The notes under the pieces are model-generated. The model was not told the origin of the DNA, did no database searches, and saw only the letters and a list, made by a program, of their open reading frames with translations. A DNA stretch of 64,000 nucleotides from Gymnogyps californianus (lineage: Eukaryota; Chordata; Aves; Accipitriformes; Cathartidae). The stretch's first letter is position 1; each line of letters starts with the position of its first letter. The position numbers and the translations under genes were made by a program. This document shows positions 1 to 9,810 of this stretch, in pieces. Location: the NCBI RefSeq assembly GCF_018139145.2, contig NC_059478.1, positions 6,634,001 to 6,698,000 on the forward strand, written 5' to 3'.

Positions 1-1335
1 ATCACCTTACCTAAACAACCAAGAGGCACCTCCACAGGGAGGCCAAAAATCCCAGCCTTTTGGGTATTTTATAGTGCTGCAGACTGTCTCTTTCTGTGCA
101 GAGGGGATGGGGGAAACTCATTCATAAATGAGTGTAGAGTCAGTTTTCCAGGCAACTTTATTCCAAGTTTGATTCTCTGTAGGCTAATTGAATGAATAAC
201 AATCTCAGTTTGAAAAAAATTAAAAATCTTTTCAACAGCTGAAAAATATTTCCATAAGCAACATATAATCATTGTGCAAATCAGAGCGTTAGCTGAGAAA
301 CAAGCAAGCCCTTGGACAATCAGACACACGTTGCATGCCATAGGATTTCAGAAATGGGTTTGTGCCACCCAGCCTCCAATATCAAAGCTCTGAGCTGGCT
401 GCATGCTACGGCTGTATGGGCACCAGCTCTGTGCAAGGGAGCAGAGTCTGGCAGGAGAACAGCGATACACCAACAGCGGCACTGTTTTGGAGACAAGGAG
501 TGCTTGTGCGTAGCCCTGCCTTGCGGACACAGCCTGCCATGGCAGAGCTTCTCCTTTCCAGAAGGAACCCGTCCCTGCAGTCCCCTTGACGTCAGTGACC
601 TTTTCCAGGTGAGTCAGGACTACTCACAGTAGCAGAGTTTTGTGGGATCGTGCTCTTTACGTCCGTTCCTTGTGGAAACATCTCCTGTGTCCCCCAAAAG
701 AAGTCTTTCGGGTCCCAGCAGGCTGGCCTGAGTGTGCCTCTACCAGATCAGAGGGATAATGGGCCAAGGGCAGCTCTGCAGCCAGACCATTGCCTAGGCA
801 TCTCATTTTCTGCCTGCTGTGTTTCAAAAAGACTGAAAAGAGAGAATCCATGTCTTTCTAGGGGTAGATGAGCAGCTCATCAGTGTAAGCTGTAGGGAAT
901 ATTGGCCCTAGCAAGGAGCTCAAGCTCCTTTTTCTTTATCAGACAGTCCCATGTTGTCTGGCAATGCCTGAGCTCTTCTCCTGCCTCCCACATGCATTGG
1001 GTACATGGGGACTGTCCCACATCTCCCTGCTCTCCATAAGGATCAGGGCCTTGATCTCCACCTCACAGAGGCAGATAAGCCTAGAGGGGCAGAGGTAGTC
1101 AAGGGGGACCTGGGCTGGCACTCAACTTGGTTCCTCTCCAAAGCCTGTGGTTGTTACACCAAACACTTCTGAAGTATCTTTCATTTCTTAGACTAAGTCC
1201 TCCATGCTCTGTCCCTGCATGTGCTCTCTCCCATCTTGTTACCCTCTTTCTTCAACTCTTTTGCAGATGAAGAAACAGGGAATAAAAGGAGGCAGTGATG
1301 GTGGGATCAGACATGGGACAGGAGGCAATGACATC
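1..1335 (-). other. Probable RNASEL 3' UTR and downstream flank
   Basis: No coding exon is visible here on either strand. The only AATAAA on the minus strand that I find between the stop codon and the window edge is at 157-162, so the 3' UTR may run about 1.2 kb. The transcript end is not established. Confidence 0.45.
157..162 (-). terminator. Candidate RNASEL polyadenylation signal
   Basis: AATAAA on the minus strand, 1.17 kb past the RNASEL stop codon. It is placed correctly for a 3' UTR end, but the hexamer is common by chance. Confidence 0.35.
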
Positions 1336-1471
1336 CTACAGAGAAGGGTCCTGAATGTCTGCGAAGTGACTGTATTTGGGATTCTGGCGTAAACTGTTGT
1401 AGACATAAATGGTTAGTGCTGGAAAAAGCTTCAAGAAATATTCAGCATAGTCTCCTATTCTGTTGCTGATC
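1336..1471 (-). CDS. RNASEL: RNASEL last coding exon: end of KEN domain
   Basis: 136 bases from acceptor CTCTTTCAG|G to a TAG stop at 1336. It encodes GDYAEYFLKLFPAL and TIYVYNSLRQN (human PDLVIYVYTKLQN), then a short tail ending DIQDPSL. The human protein continues about 30 residues further, so this C-terminus is shorter than in mammals. Confidence 0.94.
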
Positions 1472-4400
1472 CTGAAAGAGAACAAAAACAAAATGGATTT
1501 TTAAACCTTGCCCAAGGAGTCAAGTGTCCAGGATGCCCTGGTTCCTCCCTTACAGAGAAAAAGCCATTCCAGAGGCTTTCTGATAACACGGGAAGGCTTC
1601 CTAGAAATCCTTGAGCTGCAACTTTTCTATACCTTCCCTAAGCTCCTCAATCCATTTTTTCGCTATTCCTCCAGCACCTCCATCTGCCTAATCCCGCCTG
1701 CATCTTCACCGAAGAGCAGTGCTGGCCACCAGCATCGGTGAAACCATCACTAGGAGCTACTGCCACCTCTAACCTCACATGTAAGCGCCCATGACTGTAG
1801 AGGGTTGGAGACTCTGGCAGCTCTTTAGGAGTCAAGACCTCCTAACAGGATCTTCTAACGGGATCGGTGCTTCCTGATGCATATCTCAAAGCACTTCAGC
1901 ACAGTAAACATCAGCACTTTGGAAATACTAGCAAGGTAGTTAAGGAGGCTTTTCAAAGGTATAAAGGATGATACAAATATTTAAGAGTGATCTAAAAACC
2001 TTCCTGGAGTTATGGCAAGAAACACCAGCCTGCAGCAAAAATAACAGCCCAGAAGGACACGTTCACGGCGTCCTCTGCTGTAGAGCCATGACCTGCCTTA
2101 GCTGTCGCAGACACCTCTCCACAGGCAAGGGTGCAGAGGGAGCTGCCACCAATTCTCTGAAGCTGCCGCTATCCCTCTGGAGCAGAAGGCTCTGGTTGAG
2201 GATGTTCATCTGTGGGAGACGATCTGGGAGTCAGATTTGCTTCAAAATCTGAGGCCTAATCCTGTGAGCTAACTTCCTTTTCTTACCCTCAGGAAGGTGA
2301 TTTTGAGGGCTGACTTCAGACTGCTTGCTGCCGTGACACACAATGTTTCACACACTACTGCGCTGCCAGAGGAGATAGCCCCTCTAACGAGATGAGCTTT
2401 AATGGACTTTATCCCACGTCCCGGTTGTGTTCACCCTTCTGGAAAACCATCTGAAGAAGATTTTGCTCTCAAACTCACTGATGCTTGCAGATACCCAGAT
2501 GCTCCCTGCAATGCATCTGTGGCAGGGGCACAGCTGTGAACGTGTACCTGGTATTTGGGTGTTCATCCAGGTTTCTGATGAGCCTCAGTAGGTCGGTGAC
2601 GTTGTTCGTATATGGTTTTGTTTTCTGAGGTTTTTCCATGATATCCAGAACAATTCTGTCAATCTGAAAAAAAGCATGCAGATTATTCTCTGCCTTTCAC
2701 ACACTCTGAAAGCAGCACGTCTACCTCCACTCACCACAGCCGCTGCCTTTCTGCAGGGACATCATCTTGCATGGATAAATCTTGCGACCCTTAAAAGCGT
2801 ATTTCCCAACATAAGCAGAAGAATTCACTCTGCAGGGCATGCACCATACAGACCCCCTGATTCTGCTGTTTCCTCTCCTGCCTTGCCAAGGCATGGCATT
2901 CATATTAGGACTGTCAACGTGGCACAGGAGATTTTCACGCGTGCCTGGAGGGCAGGAGGGACTCGGGAATCTTGATCCAACTGCGCCACTGTTGAGAGGA
3001 CCACATGGGCTGCCGTACTGAACCGAGAGTGTCAGATCTCAAACAACGCAGCACATCTTTCCAGGGTGCTATCTGCAAAAGCAGGCCTGGTCTCACTGCT
3101 TTTGAGCCAATCTAACAAAACACTTTTGCCAGAAATTTGCTGGCAACAAGGGCCAGAGGTTCTTGTCTTAAGGGGTCACCAACAAACACCCTTGAAGGTT
3201 TGCCAGCTAATCCCCTACTACCATCCCAGTCAACAGAGCTCCCTTTAGCATCAATGTCTTTAGTCTGGTGTATTTCGACTACGTGGCTTAGATGTAATTG
3301 TTTCCCCCAGTTATCCGTATTTGCGTGGGGCTACTCTTTCCAGTTATGGTTTTAAACAGGGCCTGTGAAACACTCAGGAAAAGCTTCTGCCTAAATGTCT
3401 AGCTCAAAACTCATATCAATCCAAAGAGAAGAGGATTACCTCCTTGGTCCAGTGTGGATAAGGAAAACTTCTAGTAGCATTAGAAGCTTGAAAGACAGCT
3501 TTTTCATTACGGAGAGTTTTGATTTTATTCCATATACCCTTCAGGAAGTTGAACCTGCTGTGGAACGAGGAGCTTCGTTAGCTGCAACAGGACATCACTG
3601 TTCCCACCACTACAGGCAAATCCCGTACTGAAAGTTTTTCCTTTGTACTCCCAGGACTTACGTCTGTTTGCTCCAGAAATAGGGATGTCTGCTCAAACCT
3701 TCCAAGCCTCGTTCATCATGAGAGACCAGGCTACTTACAAGGTCCAGAGCCTCCTTGTAATCTGGGGAATCAGCAGCCAAATCCTTGGTACTGACTTGCT
3801 GAAGGGGTTTCCTACCCCCTGCTAAAACATACAGCACGAGCCTGCTGAGGGCCTGCAAAGAAACACATCACTGCTCACGTGCCAGATGTGTGAAACTTTA
3901 CCCCAATTGGAAGAGGACTAGTATTCCTAAATGAGCAGACTGCGTATCTGGACACATACATGCAGCTGTAGGTGTGCAGAAGTATACAAATACACACAAA
4001 CACAAACTTTGAAGCTGTGTGCACAAAGACAGAGGAGACAGGCACCATAATCATGCTCACAGGGTATCTGTGGATATCCCAGCACCAGCCACAGCCTTGC
4101 ATCCTAATCACTATCATTCTTATGCAGTGTCTGTTGTTATATGGGCTTTCCCAAAAATCAAGGTGTTTTCTAGTTGAGGATGCAGAAGGTCTTCCCCTAG
4201 GATTCACAGCAACAGAAAATATCAGAGCGCGCCTGAAATTTTAAACCATACGTTGATTCGCAGGGAAGTTACCTCTAAATCTGAGTTTACAAGTTCTTTT
4301 TTGCCTTCAATCAACTTTCTTTTATTATCAAAGTCCGCCAAGTAAATTTTGCCACCTAAATCTGAGGAAATAAGAGAAATTGTTAACAAATAATGGTGGA

Positions 4401-6188
4401 AAAACTTGATACAGTCTGTCGCTGACTTCTGGATGGCCCCTTCTTTAGAAAACAAATCTCTGAAGAGATCTGCTGTGGATTGATCTGTCTGCTAAGCCCT
4501 GGAAGGGAGGGCAGATCTAATGAGACATGTAAAGTTGTTCTATTCACTCCTCTGTGGCTGTCTGTGAATGTATCTATACTTATTCAGATATCTATATCTA
4601 TACTGTATATACTATACAAATATCTATGCTCATTCTGCATAAAGACATCTGTTTTTTTACAGACAGCTGTGAAGCATCTTCTCTAAACTACAGGCAACAG
4701 GAAAGCAAAATGAAAACACTGAGAAAGCAAAAGATAACCTATGAAAAAGTTGCTGGGATGCAGATCCTGGTGAGCAAATCCGAGGGAGTGCAGTTCTCTC
4801 ACTGCCTGGAAGATCATCCTCAGAGCACCTTTGTAATCCATTTGGTCTTCTGGTTCCTGCAGATGTTCTTCAAGGTTTTTCTCCCAGAGGGGGAAGCACA
4901 AGTACATGTAGCCTCTTGCCTTCTCGAACTGGAAGAGCTTCAGTAGACGTTCACAGTTACCGCATTGTTCGAAGAACCTTTTCTCTTTCTCACCCTCTGT
5001 ACTGCGGCTTATTCTTACTGCTACCTCCGTCCCACCATGGAGCCCCAGGTAGATGCCACCCTGGGAAGTGTTCTGAATTCTCTGCTGGATGTATTGAAAT
5101 GTCTTCAGTTTGCCAATCATAGGGCGGTATATTTTATAAAGTTGTTTCAGCTGGTCCCTCCAGCGTTTGCTGTTTGGCTCCCAGTCTTTGAGGGTTTCTG
5201 GAATAAACTTGGCATTATACTGGCGAAGAAGACTTGCCATGTTATGAGCACGGTTCCTGTTCGCAACAGCAATGAGGTTCCCAACATCAGTGCTTGCTCC
5301 TTTTTCACACAACAACTTTGCTATATTGTAGTCATTTTTCTCTACAGCCACCATCAGTGCTGTGTTGCCCTGCTCATCTGCATCATCAATATCTATTGCA
5401 CCCTTCTCCAATAAAGCTTTCACCAACTCTGGACTCCGCATTTCAACAGCTAGGATGAGGGCAGTTTTCCCACATTCATCTTTGCTGTTCACATCAACAC
5501 CGCAGTCCAGCAGGAAACGGCCTATGGAGACTGCTGACTCATATCTTTCCTTGGCACAACCCTCCTTGAGGGCATGGATCAAGGCGTTCCTATCTTTGTT
5601 GTCACAAATGTTCACGTCAGCCCCCATCTCTTGGACAAGAGTTTTTACAACCGAGAAGTGGCCCTCCCTACAAGCATCCATCAGCGCTGTCACACCTCCT
5701 TTATGCAGTTTCACTTTCTCCTCACTAACTGCCCTCCTCAAATTCACATCTGCTCCCTTGCTATACAGGAATTTCAAGGCTTCCTCCTTCCCATACCATG
5801 CAGCCTCCATGAAAGCTGTGAAGCCGTTGTCATCATGGTCATTAATATTTAACCCACGATCAAGGAGGAGCTCCAGTATATTCACGTTTCCTGCTATCGC
5901 TGCCTCAGTAAATGCAGTGCCACCATTGTCCTTCCTGGCATGTGGACAAGCACCCTTGTCCAGCAGAAGCCGGACCAGGTCCTCATCATTAGCTTGCACG
6001 GCGCTCTGCAGTGGTGTCCAGCCACATTCTGCTTTGGAGTTCACATCTGCCCCTTTCTCCAGCAGCTCCAGCACATCATCTTTATTCCCGTACCTCAGAG
6101 CAATATTTAACTTGAAGGCAAGGTCTTCTGCTGTCTCCATGCTGGAAGCGGTAGATGCCTCCTGCTGGCTGTGAGCTGTGGGCTCCAT
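1336..6188 (-). CDS. RNASEL: RNase L, 2-5A-dependent endoribonuclease (gene, six coding exons)
   Basis: Coding exons, in order on the minus strand: 6188-4739, 4361-4273, 3852-3662, 3554-3440, 2663-2548, 1471-1336. Every join has GT/AG ends and matching phase, giving 698 residues (human 741; the tail after the KEN domain is shorter). RNase L is cytosolic; 2',5'-oligoadenylates made by OAS enzymes bind its ankyrin repeats, it dimerises and cleaves single-stranded RNA. Domains: ankyrin repeats about 22-330, kinase-like domain about 355-577, KEN ribonuclease about 578-690. KEN residues matching human W632, D661, R667 and H672 are present as W612, D639, R645 and H650. The kinase-like domain has HQDLHPSN and LADFD instead of DFG, as in the human pseudokinase. 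Oddities: the ATP lysine position is arginine (R392), and the second ankyrin GKT motif is GNT. The chosen start has a strong context (A at -3, G at +4) and lies where the human protein starts; an in-frame ATG at 6269 would add 27 residues. Confidence 0.96.
2548..2663 (-). CDS. RNASEL: RNASEL coding exon 5: catalytic KEN exon
   Basis: 116 bases. It ends at donor ACCAG|GTACAC. It encodes NNVTDLLRLIRNLDEH, closely matching human NTVGDLLKFIRNLGEH. D639, R645 and H650 correspond to human D661, R667 and H672, the residues required for RNA cleavage. The exon lies only in short stretches of open frame, so it is easy to miss by length alone. Confidence 0.95.
3440..3554 (-). CDS. RNASEL: RNASEL coding exon 4: kinase-KEN junction
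   Basis: 115 bases with acceptor CACAGCAG|G and donor AAGGAG|GTAATC. It encodes IKTLRNEKAVF and FPYPHWTKE; the tryptophan (residue 612) matches human W632 of the KEN domain. The acceptor could instead lie three bases upstream (CACAG|CAG), which would add one arginine. The frame is fixed by the neighbouring exons. Confidence 0.92.
3662..3852 (-). CDS. RNASEL: RNASEL coding exon 3: C-lobe of kinase-like domain
   Basis: 191 bases. Acceptor TTTGCAG|GC, donor AGAC|GTAAGT. It encodes residues 514-576 plus two bases, beginning LSRLVLYVLAGG (human LGRLVLYVV) and ending RHPYFWSKQ (human GHPFFW), the usual kinase subdomain XI end. Reading past the donor gives an immediate stop, which supports the splice. 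Confidence 0.95.
4273..4361 (-). CDS. RNASEL: RNASEL coding exon 2: DFD segment of kinase-like domain
   Basis: 89 bases. Acceptor TTTCCTCAG|AT, donor GAG|GTAACT. It encodes residues 484-513 including KIYLADFDNKRK, matching human HLADFD; the metal-binding DFG is DFD, as expected for this pseudokinase. It enters after one base of a codon and leaves in phase 0, matching both neighbours. Confidence 0.95.
4739..6188 (-). CDS. RNASEL: RNASEL coding exon 1: ankyrin repeats and N-lobe of kinase-like domain
   Basis: This large exon encodes residues 1-483 and ends one base into codon 484 at the donor ATAG|GTTATC. Repeats show typical DVN and TAL/TAF signatures. Residues known to contact 2-5A in human have counterparts: tryptophan in GWTPL (57), glutamate and tyrosine in FMEAAWYG (128 and 132), arginines in NLRR. 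GKT occurs at 240-242 (repeat 7), but the matching place in repeat 8 reads GNT (274-276). The kinase-like part starts with YRPMIGKLK near 354, then GGIYLG and EVAVRI, with arginine at 392. Open frames on the plus strand across this exon (for example 5362-6174) are antisense shadows. Confidence 0.96.
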
Positions 6189-7444
6189 GATGGTCAGGGG
6201 GAGGGCTCCGTACCTCTGGGGTTCCTCACCGGAGCCCAGGGATCCCACCCAAGGATGGGAGAGGTGCAATGCTCAGTGCCTTCATTGTGGGGGATGCTCT
6301 GGGTTTGGCTGACGAAACACGCTAGGTAGGATAGGCTGCTATTTTAAGGGCTTCATGGTCTTCTCCTAATTAATAAACAGAAAATCTTGGTTTATTAGAC
6401 TGTGAAACCTTGCCATTTACATTTGATGTCCTGCAGATCTGTGTGAGGGGCAAGTAAGGACAGCAATGCCAGTGCCAGCCGAGAGTTAAGGCTGGCGAGA
6501 AGCACAGCTTTAGCCAGCCATACATACGTACCCATCATGTTCACTTGCCTGGTCTCAGCACTAATTGCAGCCCAGGCAGGCGTCCCCTGGGGCGTCTGGG
6601 TGAGGGGACGGGTGAGAACCCAGGGTGTTCTTGCTATAAATGTTATCTCAGTCTTATTACAGGTTAGCTAATAAGCTGGTCCGCAGCGATGTTTTCAGGT
6701 GGAGAACGCAGCAGGTGGGCAGAGATGGGCATTCCCCTTCAGTTTTGGATGGCAGCCGCATACACAGTCCTGGAAAGTCCCTGATCCGATACCTGGAATG
6801 AGACAGAAAGCCAACCTTAATCCCTCCTGCTTCCATAGGCAATTAGGAGACCCTACCTGACCAGAAGGCTTTCCTAAGCTTTTCACAACATTAAGAGGTT
6901 AATCAGGTAGGACCTGATCTATCTATATCTAACCAGTATCTAGAAAAGCTGGAACTCCAATACCCATTTTCCTGACTGCAAAGGCTGGTTCAAGTGACCA
7001 GCGCTTTCAGGAGTCACTGTCTGACAGGCTGAACTGGAAATAAATTATCTAAGCAAATCAGAAAAGGGACAGAAAAGTCTTAAGGTATAAAGCCAAAGTA
7101 TAAATTCACATGAATTTACCCTCAGGAAAGCCAAGGACCGTTTTATGGATGGTTTCTCTCCCTGCCCAGCAGGAAATGAATACCTTATTTCTTTGATTTA
7201 GATGCATTTCATTTCCTTGTAGTAACTTCTATGCCTTTTGCCACATATTAAACAAACAAACAAAAAAATGTTACTTTCCTGGCTGGAAAAGCAGCACAGC
7301 ATCCCCTGGACACGGTGGGGCTCAAATTCCTTGCCCCTGTCGGGAAGGCAGAAGCCCAGGGAAGGGGAAGGCAGGGGCTGCGCACCTTCCTCCTCCTCCG
7401 CCGAGCAGCAGAGCCACAAGCGCGTGACCCTAGGAAGTGTTTAA
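6189..7444 (-). other. RNASEL 5' flank (5' UTR and possible upstream intron)
   Basis: Non-coding. Two minus-strand donor-like sites are present: CAG|GTAGGG near 6854-6858 and CAG|GTATCG near 6783. Either could end a non-coding first exon reaching to the CpG-rich block at 7445-7568. Alternatively transcription starts near 6310 behind the TTAAAATAG stretch near 6340. An AANNGAAA core, the minimal motif bound by interferon regulatory factors, lies at 6376-6383 on the plus strand. The sequence alone does not decide between these starts. Confidence 0.4.
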
Positions 7445-7568
7445 ACGTTTCTATCCCATCCCACTGACTTTCGGGCAGGAGCCGCTTTGCGTCTGCGCAT
7501 CACGGGCGTCAGCTGACGTGCAACGTCACGCAACCCTGCCCGGCGTCACCCGCCACCACCCACCACGG
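7445..7568 (-). promoter_or_regulatory. CpG-dense block with CREB half-sites, candidate RNASEL promoter
   Basis: About a dozen CpG dinucleotides fall in 125 bases, far above the surroundings. Four CREB/ATF half-sites (TGACG or CGTCA) lie at 7507-7511, 7514-7518, 7524-7528 and 7543-7547. An NRF1-like CTGCGCAT stands just before them. Unmethylated CpG blocks of this kind are typical housekeeping or inducible promoters. The position fits the 5' end of RNASEL with a spliced 5' UTR, but strand and use are inferred. Confidence 0.4.
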
Positions 7569-7840
7569 TGTCCTGGTTTCAGCTGGAATAAAGTTAATTT
7601 TCTTCTTAGTAGCTGGTACAGTGCTGTGTTTTGGATTTAGGGTGAGAATGATGTTGATAACACACTGATGTTTTAGTTGTTGCTGAGCAGCGTTTATACT
7701 AAGACAAAGACTTTTCAGCTTTTCATACTGCCCTGCCAGCGGAGGCTGGGGGTGCACAAGAAGCTGGGAGGGGACACAGCCAGGACAGCTGACCCCAACT
7801 GACCAAAGGGATATTCCATACCATATGACGTCATGCCCAG

Positions 7841-7848
7841 TATATAAA
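7841..7848 (+). promoter_or_regulatory. TATA box of the LTR
   Basis: TATATAAA preceded by a palindromic CRE 8 bases upstream (7826-7833), the U3 promoter arrangement of this LTR. Transcription would run away from RNASEL. Confidence 0.7.
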
Positions 7849-7973
7849 CTGGGGGGAGTTGGCCGGGGGGCACCGCAGCTCAGGGCATTAGTCAGCAGGT
7901 GGTGAGCAATTGTATTGTGCATCACTTGTTTTGTATATTCTGTTATTATTATTTTCCCTTCCTTTTCTGTCCT

Positions 7974-7979
7974 ATTAAA
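7974..7979 (+). terminator. LTR polyadenylation signal
   Basis: ATTAAA about 130 bases after the TATA box, as expected at the R/U5 border of the LTR. Confidence 0.6.
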
Positions 7980-8330
7980 CTGTCTTTATCTCAACCCATG
8001 AGTTTTACTTTTTTTTTCCCCCCCCTGGTTCTCTCCCCCATCCCACTGGGGCCTGGGGGGGGAAGCGAGCGGCTGCGTGGTGCTTAATTGCCGGCTGGGG
8101 TTAAGCCACCACACACAGGAAGGTGAGGAAGGGGTCCCTCTGCCTGGCCAGAAACCCAGCCACTGCTTAAAATGCCTTCAAAGCCAGGGAGCAGTTTTTC
8201 TCAGCAGCTGCTCTTCACTGCTGCTTCCCAGCAAGTATTGTCAGGTGGTATTTGCTTCCCAGCAAAGTCTGCAAGTATGTGCTGTCCCCTCCCCAGGAAG
8301 GAGCAGCCCTGGGAGCATTTTATCTACTTG

Positions 8331-8362
8331 AGGGGGGATGCTGGGGTTTTGGGGGGGTGTTT
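8331..8362 (+). repeat. G-run cluster with quadruplex potential
   Basis: Runs of six, four and seven guanines separated by 4-5 bases, followed by GG. Splitting the longest run gives four G-tracts of three, the minimum for a G-quadruplex. Confidence 0.5.
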
Positions 8363-8510
8363 GGTGACTTTTTTTTCAGCACACAGCAGAGAGGTCATGA
8401 GCAAAGTGCTGTCCCCATACAGTCCCACACACATAGACCCTGTGTACAAACACATGCTCTGCAGTGGCTCAGGAGCTGAAGGCATAGCAACATTAAATGC
8501 ACCAGTGCCA

Positions 8511-8569
8511 GGGTTTTTTGGGGGGGGCAGGGGTTTGGGGCTTTTTGGGGGGGTGGGAGTTTGGGTTGG
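8511..8569 (+). repeat. Strong G-run cluster with quadruplex potential
   Basis: At least six runs of three or more guanines within 59 bases, several of four to eight, separated by short T-rich loops and followed by a T tract (8571-8581). This fits the intramolecular G-quadruplex pattern. Confidence 0.6.
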
Positions 8570-8851
8570 TTTTTTTTTTTTATTTTAAGCTTTCCCTCAC
8601 CTTTTGATAAATCCATCCACGTAAGGAAACTAGCCACGCTGCTGAACTTCACCCAGGGAACCGCTGAGCTCCAGGTCCGTTTATGCCACAGCCAGCGTGT
8701 TCCTAACTGCACCCACGCTGGCAAGCAGGCAGCTGCCTGCTGCCCTGGGCACCAGCCTCCTCGTAGGCAGCTCTATGTAAACACAGTGCCGCCTGAGGGA
8801 GCCCAGTCCTCCAGCCCTTCCCGTCTGCCTGCAAAGCGTGTGCAGGAAATA

Positions 8852-8895
8852 ACATGCAGGAGCCCAGGTTGCGACATGCAGGAGCCCAGGCTGTG
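8852..8895. repeat. 22-bp tandem duplication
   Basis: Two adjacent copies, 8852-8873 and 8874-8895, each starting ACATGCAGGAGCCCAGG and differing at two positions. Confidence 0.8.
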
Positions 8896-9766
8896 ACGTG
8901 CCACCCAGTTTCCTCCGCTGCCCTGTAATGTAAGATGAGCTCACCAGCGTGCAGAGCCCACGCAACCTCCCCAGCCACCTCCACCGAACCGTGCGCCGGC
9001 TGCAAGATTCAGCTTGAAACGGGGCTGAAATCGCATCAGTGAATTCATGCCTGGCTTTCCACGGTGTGTTGGTACACGCGCAAACTGGGCATCCACATAT
9101 GTACACGGAGACACGGCTGGACACAAACCCAAGGGCGTGAATGCAGAAAAGCGCACCCTAAAGGGGTGCATGGATGCAGTCTTGCACATTTTACGTGCAT
9201 ATCTAAATCTTTATGTATGCCTGCATTGCTTGCTCATATCTGCATGCCAACTGTCACAAAAGCTCTGCCTATGCAGGAGCCACATCTTTGTACCTAACGG
9301 TCACATTGAGCATCCTGCTTTCCACAGCATGCAGCGCATCTGCAAGGTCTGGGAACATCCCGCGGTCTCTGGATGCAGTTTCATAGAGTTTGTGTTGCCA
9401 CAGGAGACCTTGACACAGCCCCGCAGGGACAAAGACCGTGGAAACTCAGGGAACAATCTCAAATCGCTGTCAAGATCCCATTTTGATTCACAGAAATCTG
9501 CTGAACTCGACAGCATCTCTCACAGTTCAACCAGAGCTGAGGCTCTAGCTGCCAATGTTTAACTACCCATTTGCATGCTGGAAAAGAGACAAACAAACAG
9601 AGCAGGGGCACATCACAGGCTCAGAGCCAACAATAAAGATGTCCAGAACAAAGTCAATGTTACAATACATAACAATACCACGTCATCCAGCCACCCAAGT
9701 ACAAAAGCCTTCTTCAGCTTGCTGATTTAATTAAAGTAGTTCATTATCTTATTGTGGGAAGATGAA

Positions 9767-9810
9767 AAACCCTAGGGTGGTAGGAACCCAAACCCTAGGA
9801 TGGTAGGAAC
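9767..9810. repeat. 21-bp direct repeat, period 23
   Basis: Copies at 9767-9787 and 9790-9810, starting AAACCCTAGG and ending TGGTAGGAAC, with one mismatch and a two-base spacer. Confidence 0.8.

Larger units (their letters stand above)
7569..8113 (+). mobile_element. Solo LTR of an avian endogenous retrovirus
   Basis: About 545 bases starting TGTCCTGGTTTCAGC and ending in ACCACA. I recognise this as an LTR family very frequent in Neoaves genomes. Internal signals in the right order: a palindromic CRE TGACGTCA (7826-7833), TATA box TATATAAA (7841-7848) and polyadenylation signal ATTAAA (7974-7979), followed by a T/C-rich stretch. There is no tRNA primer site with gag-pol after it and no second LTR, so it is a solo LTR left by recombination. 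The flanks (CACGG before, CACAG after) may be a decayed target duplication, but they do not match exactly. It is in the opposite orientation to RNASEL and touches the CpG block upstream of it. Confidence 0.88.

Noticed and set aside
5362..6174. 270-residue plus-strand open frame
   Set aside because: It is antisense to the RNASEL ankyrin exon; serine/proline-rich translation with no family features.
7238..8113. Full-length endogenous retrovirus
   Set aside because: Only one LTR is present, and no gag, pol or env coding similarity lies on either side.
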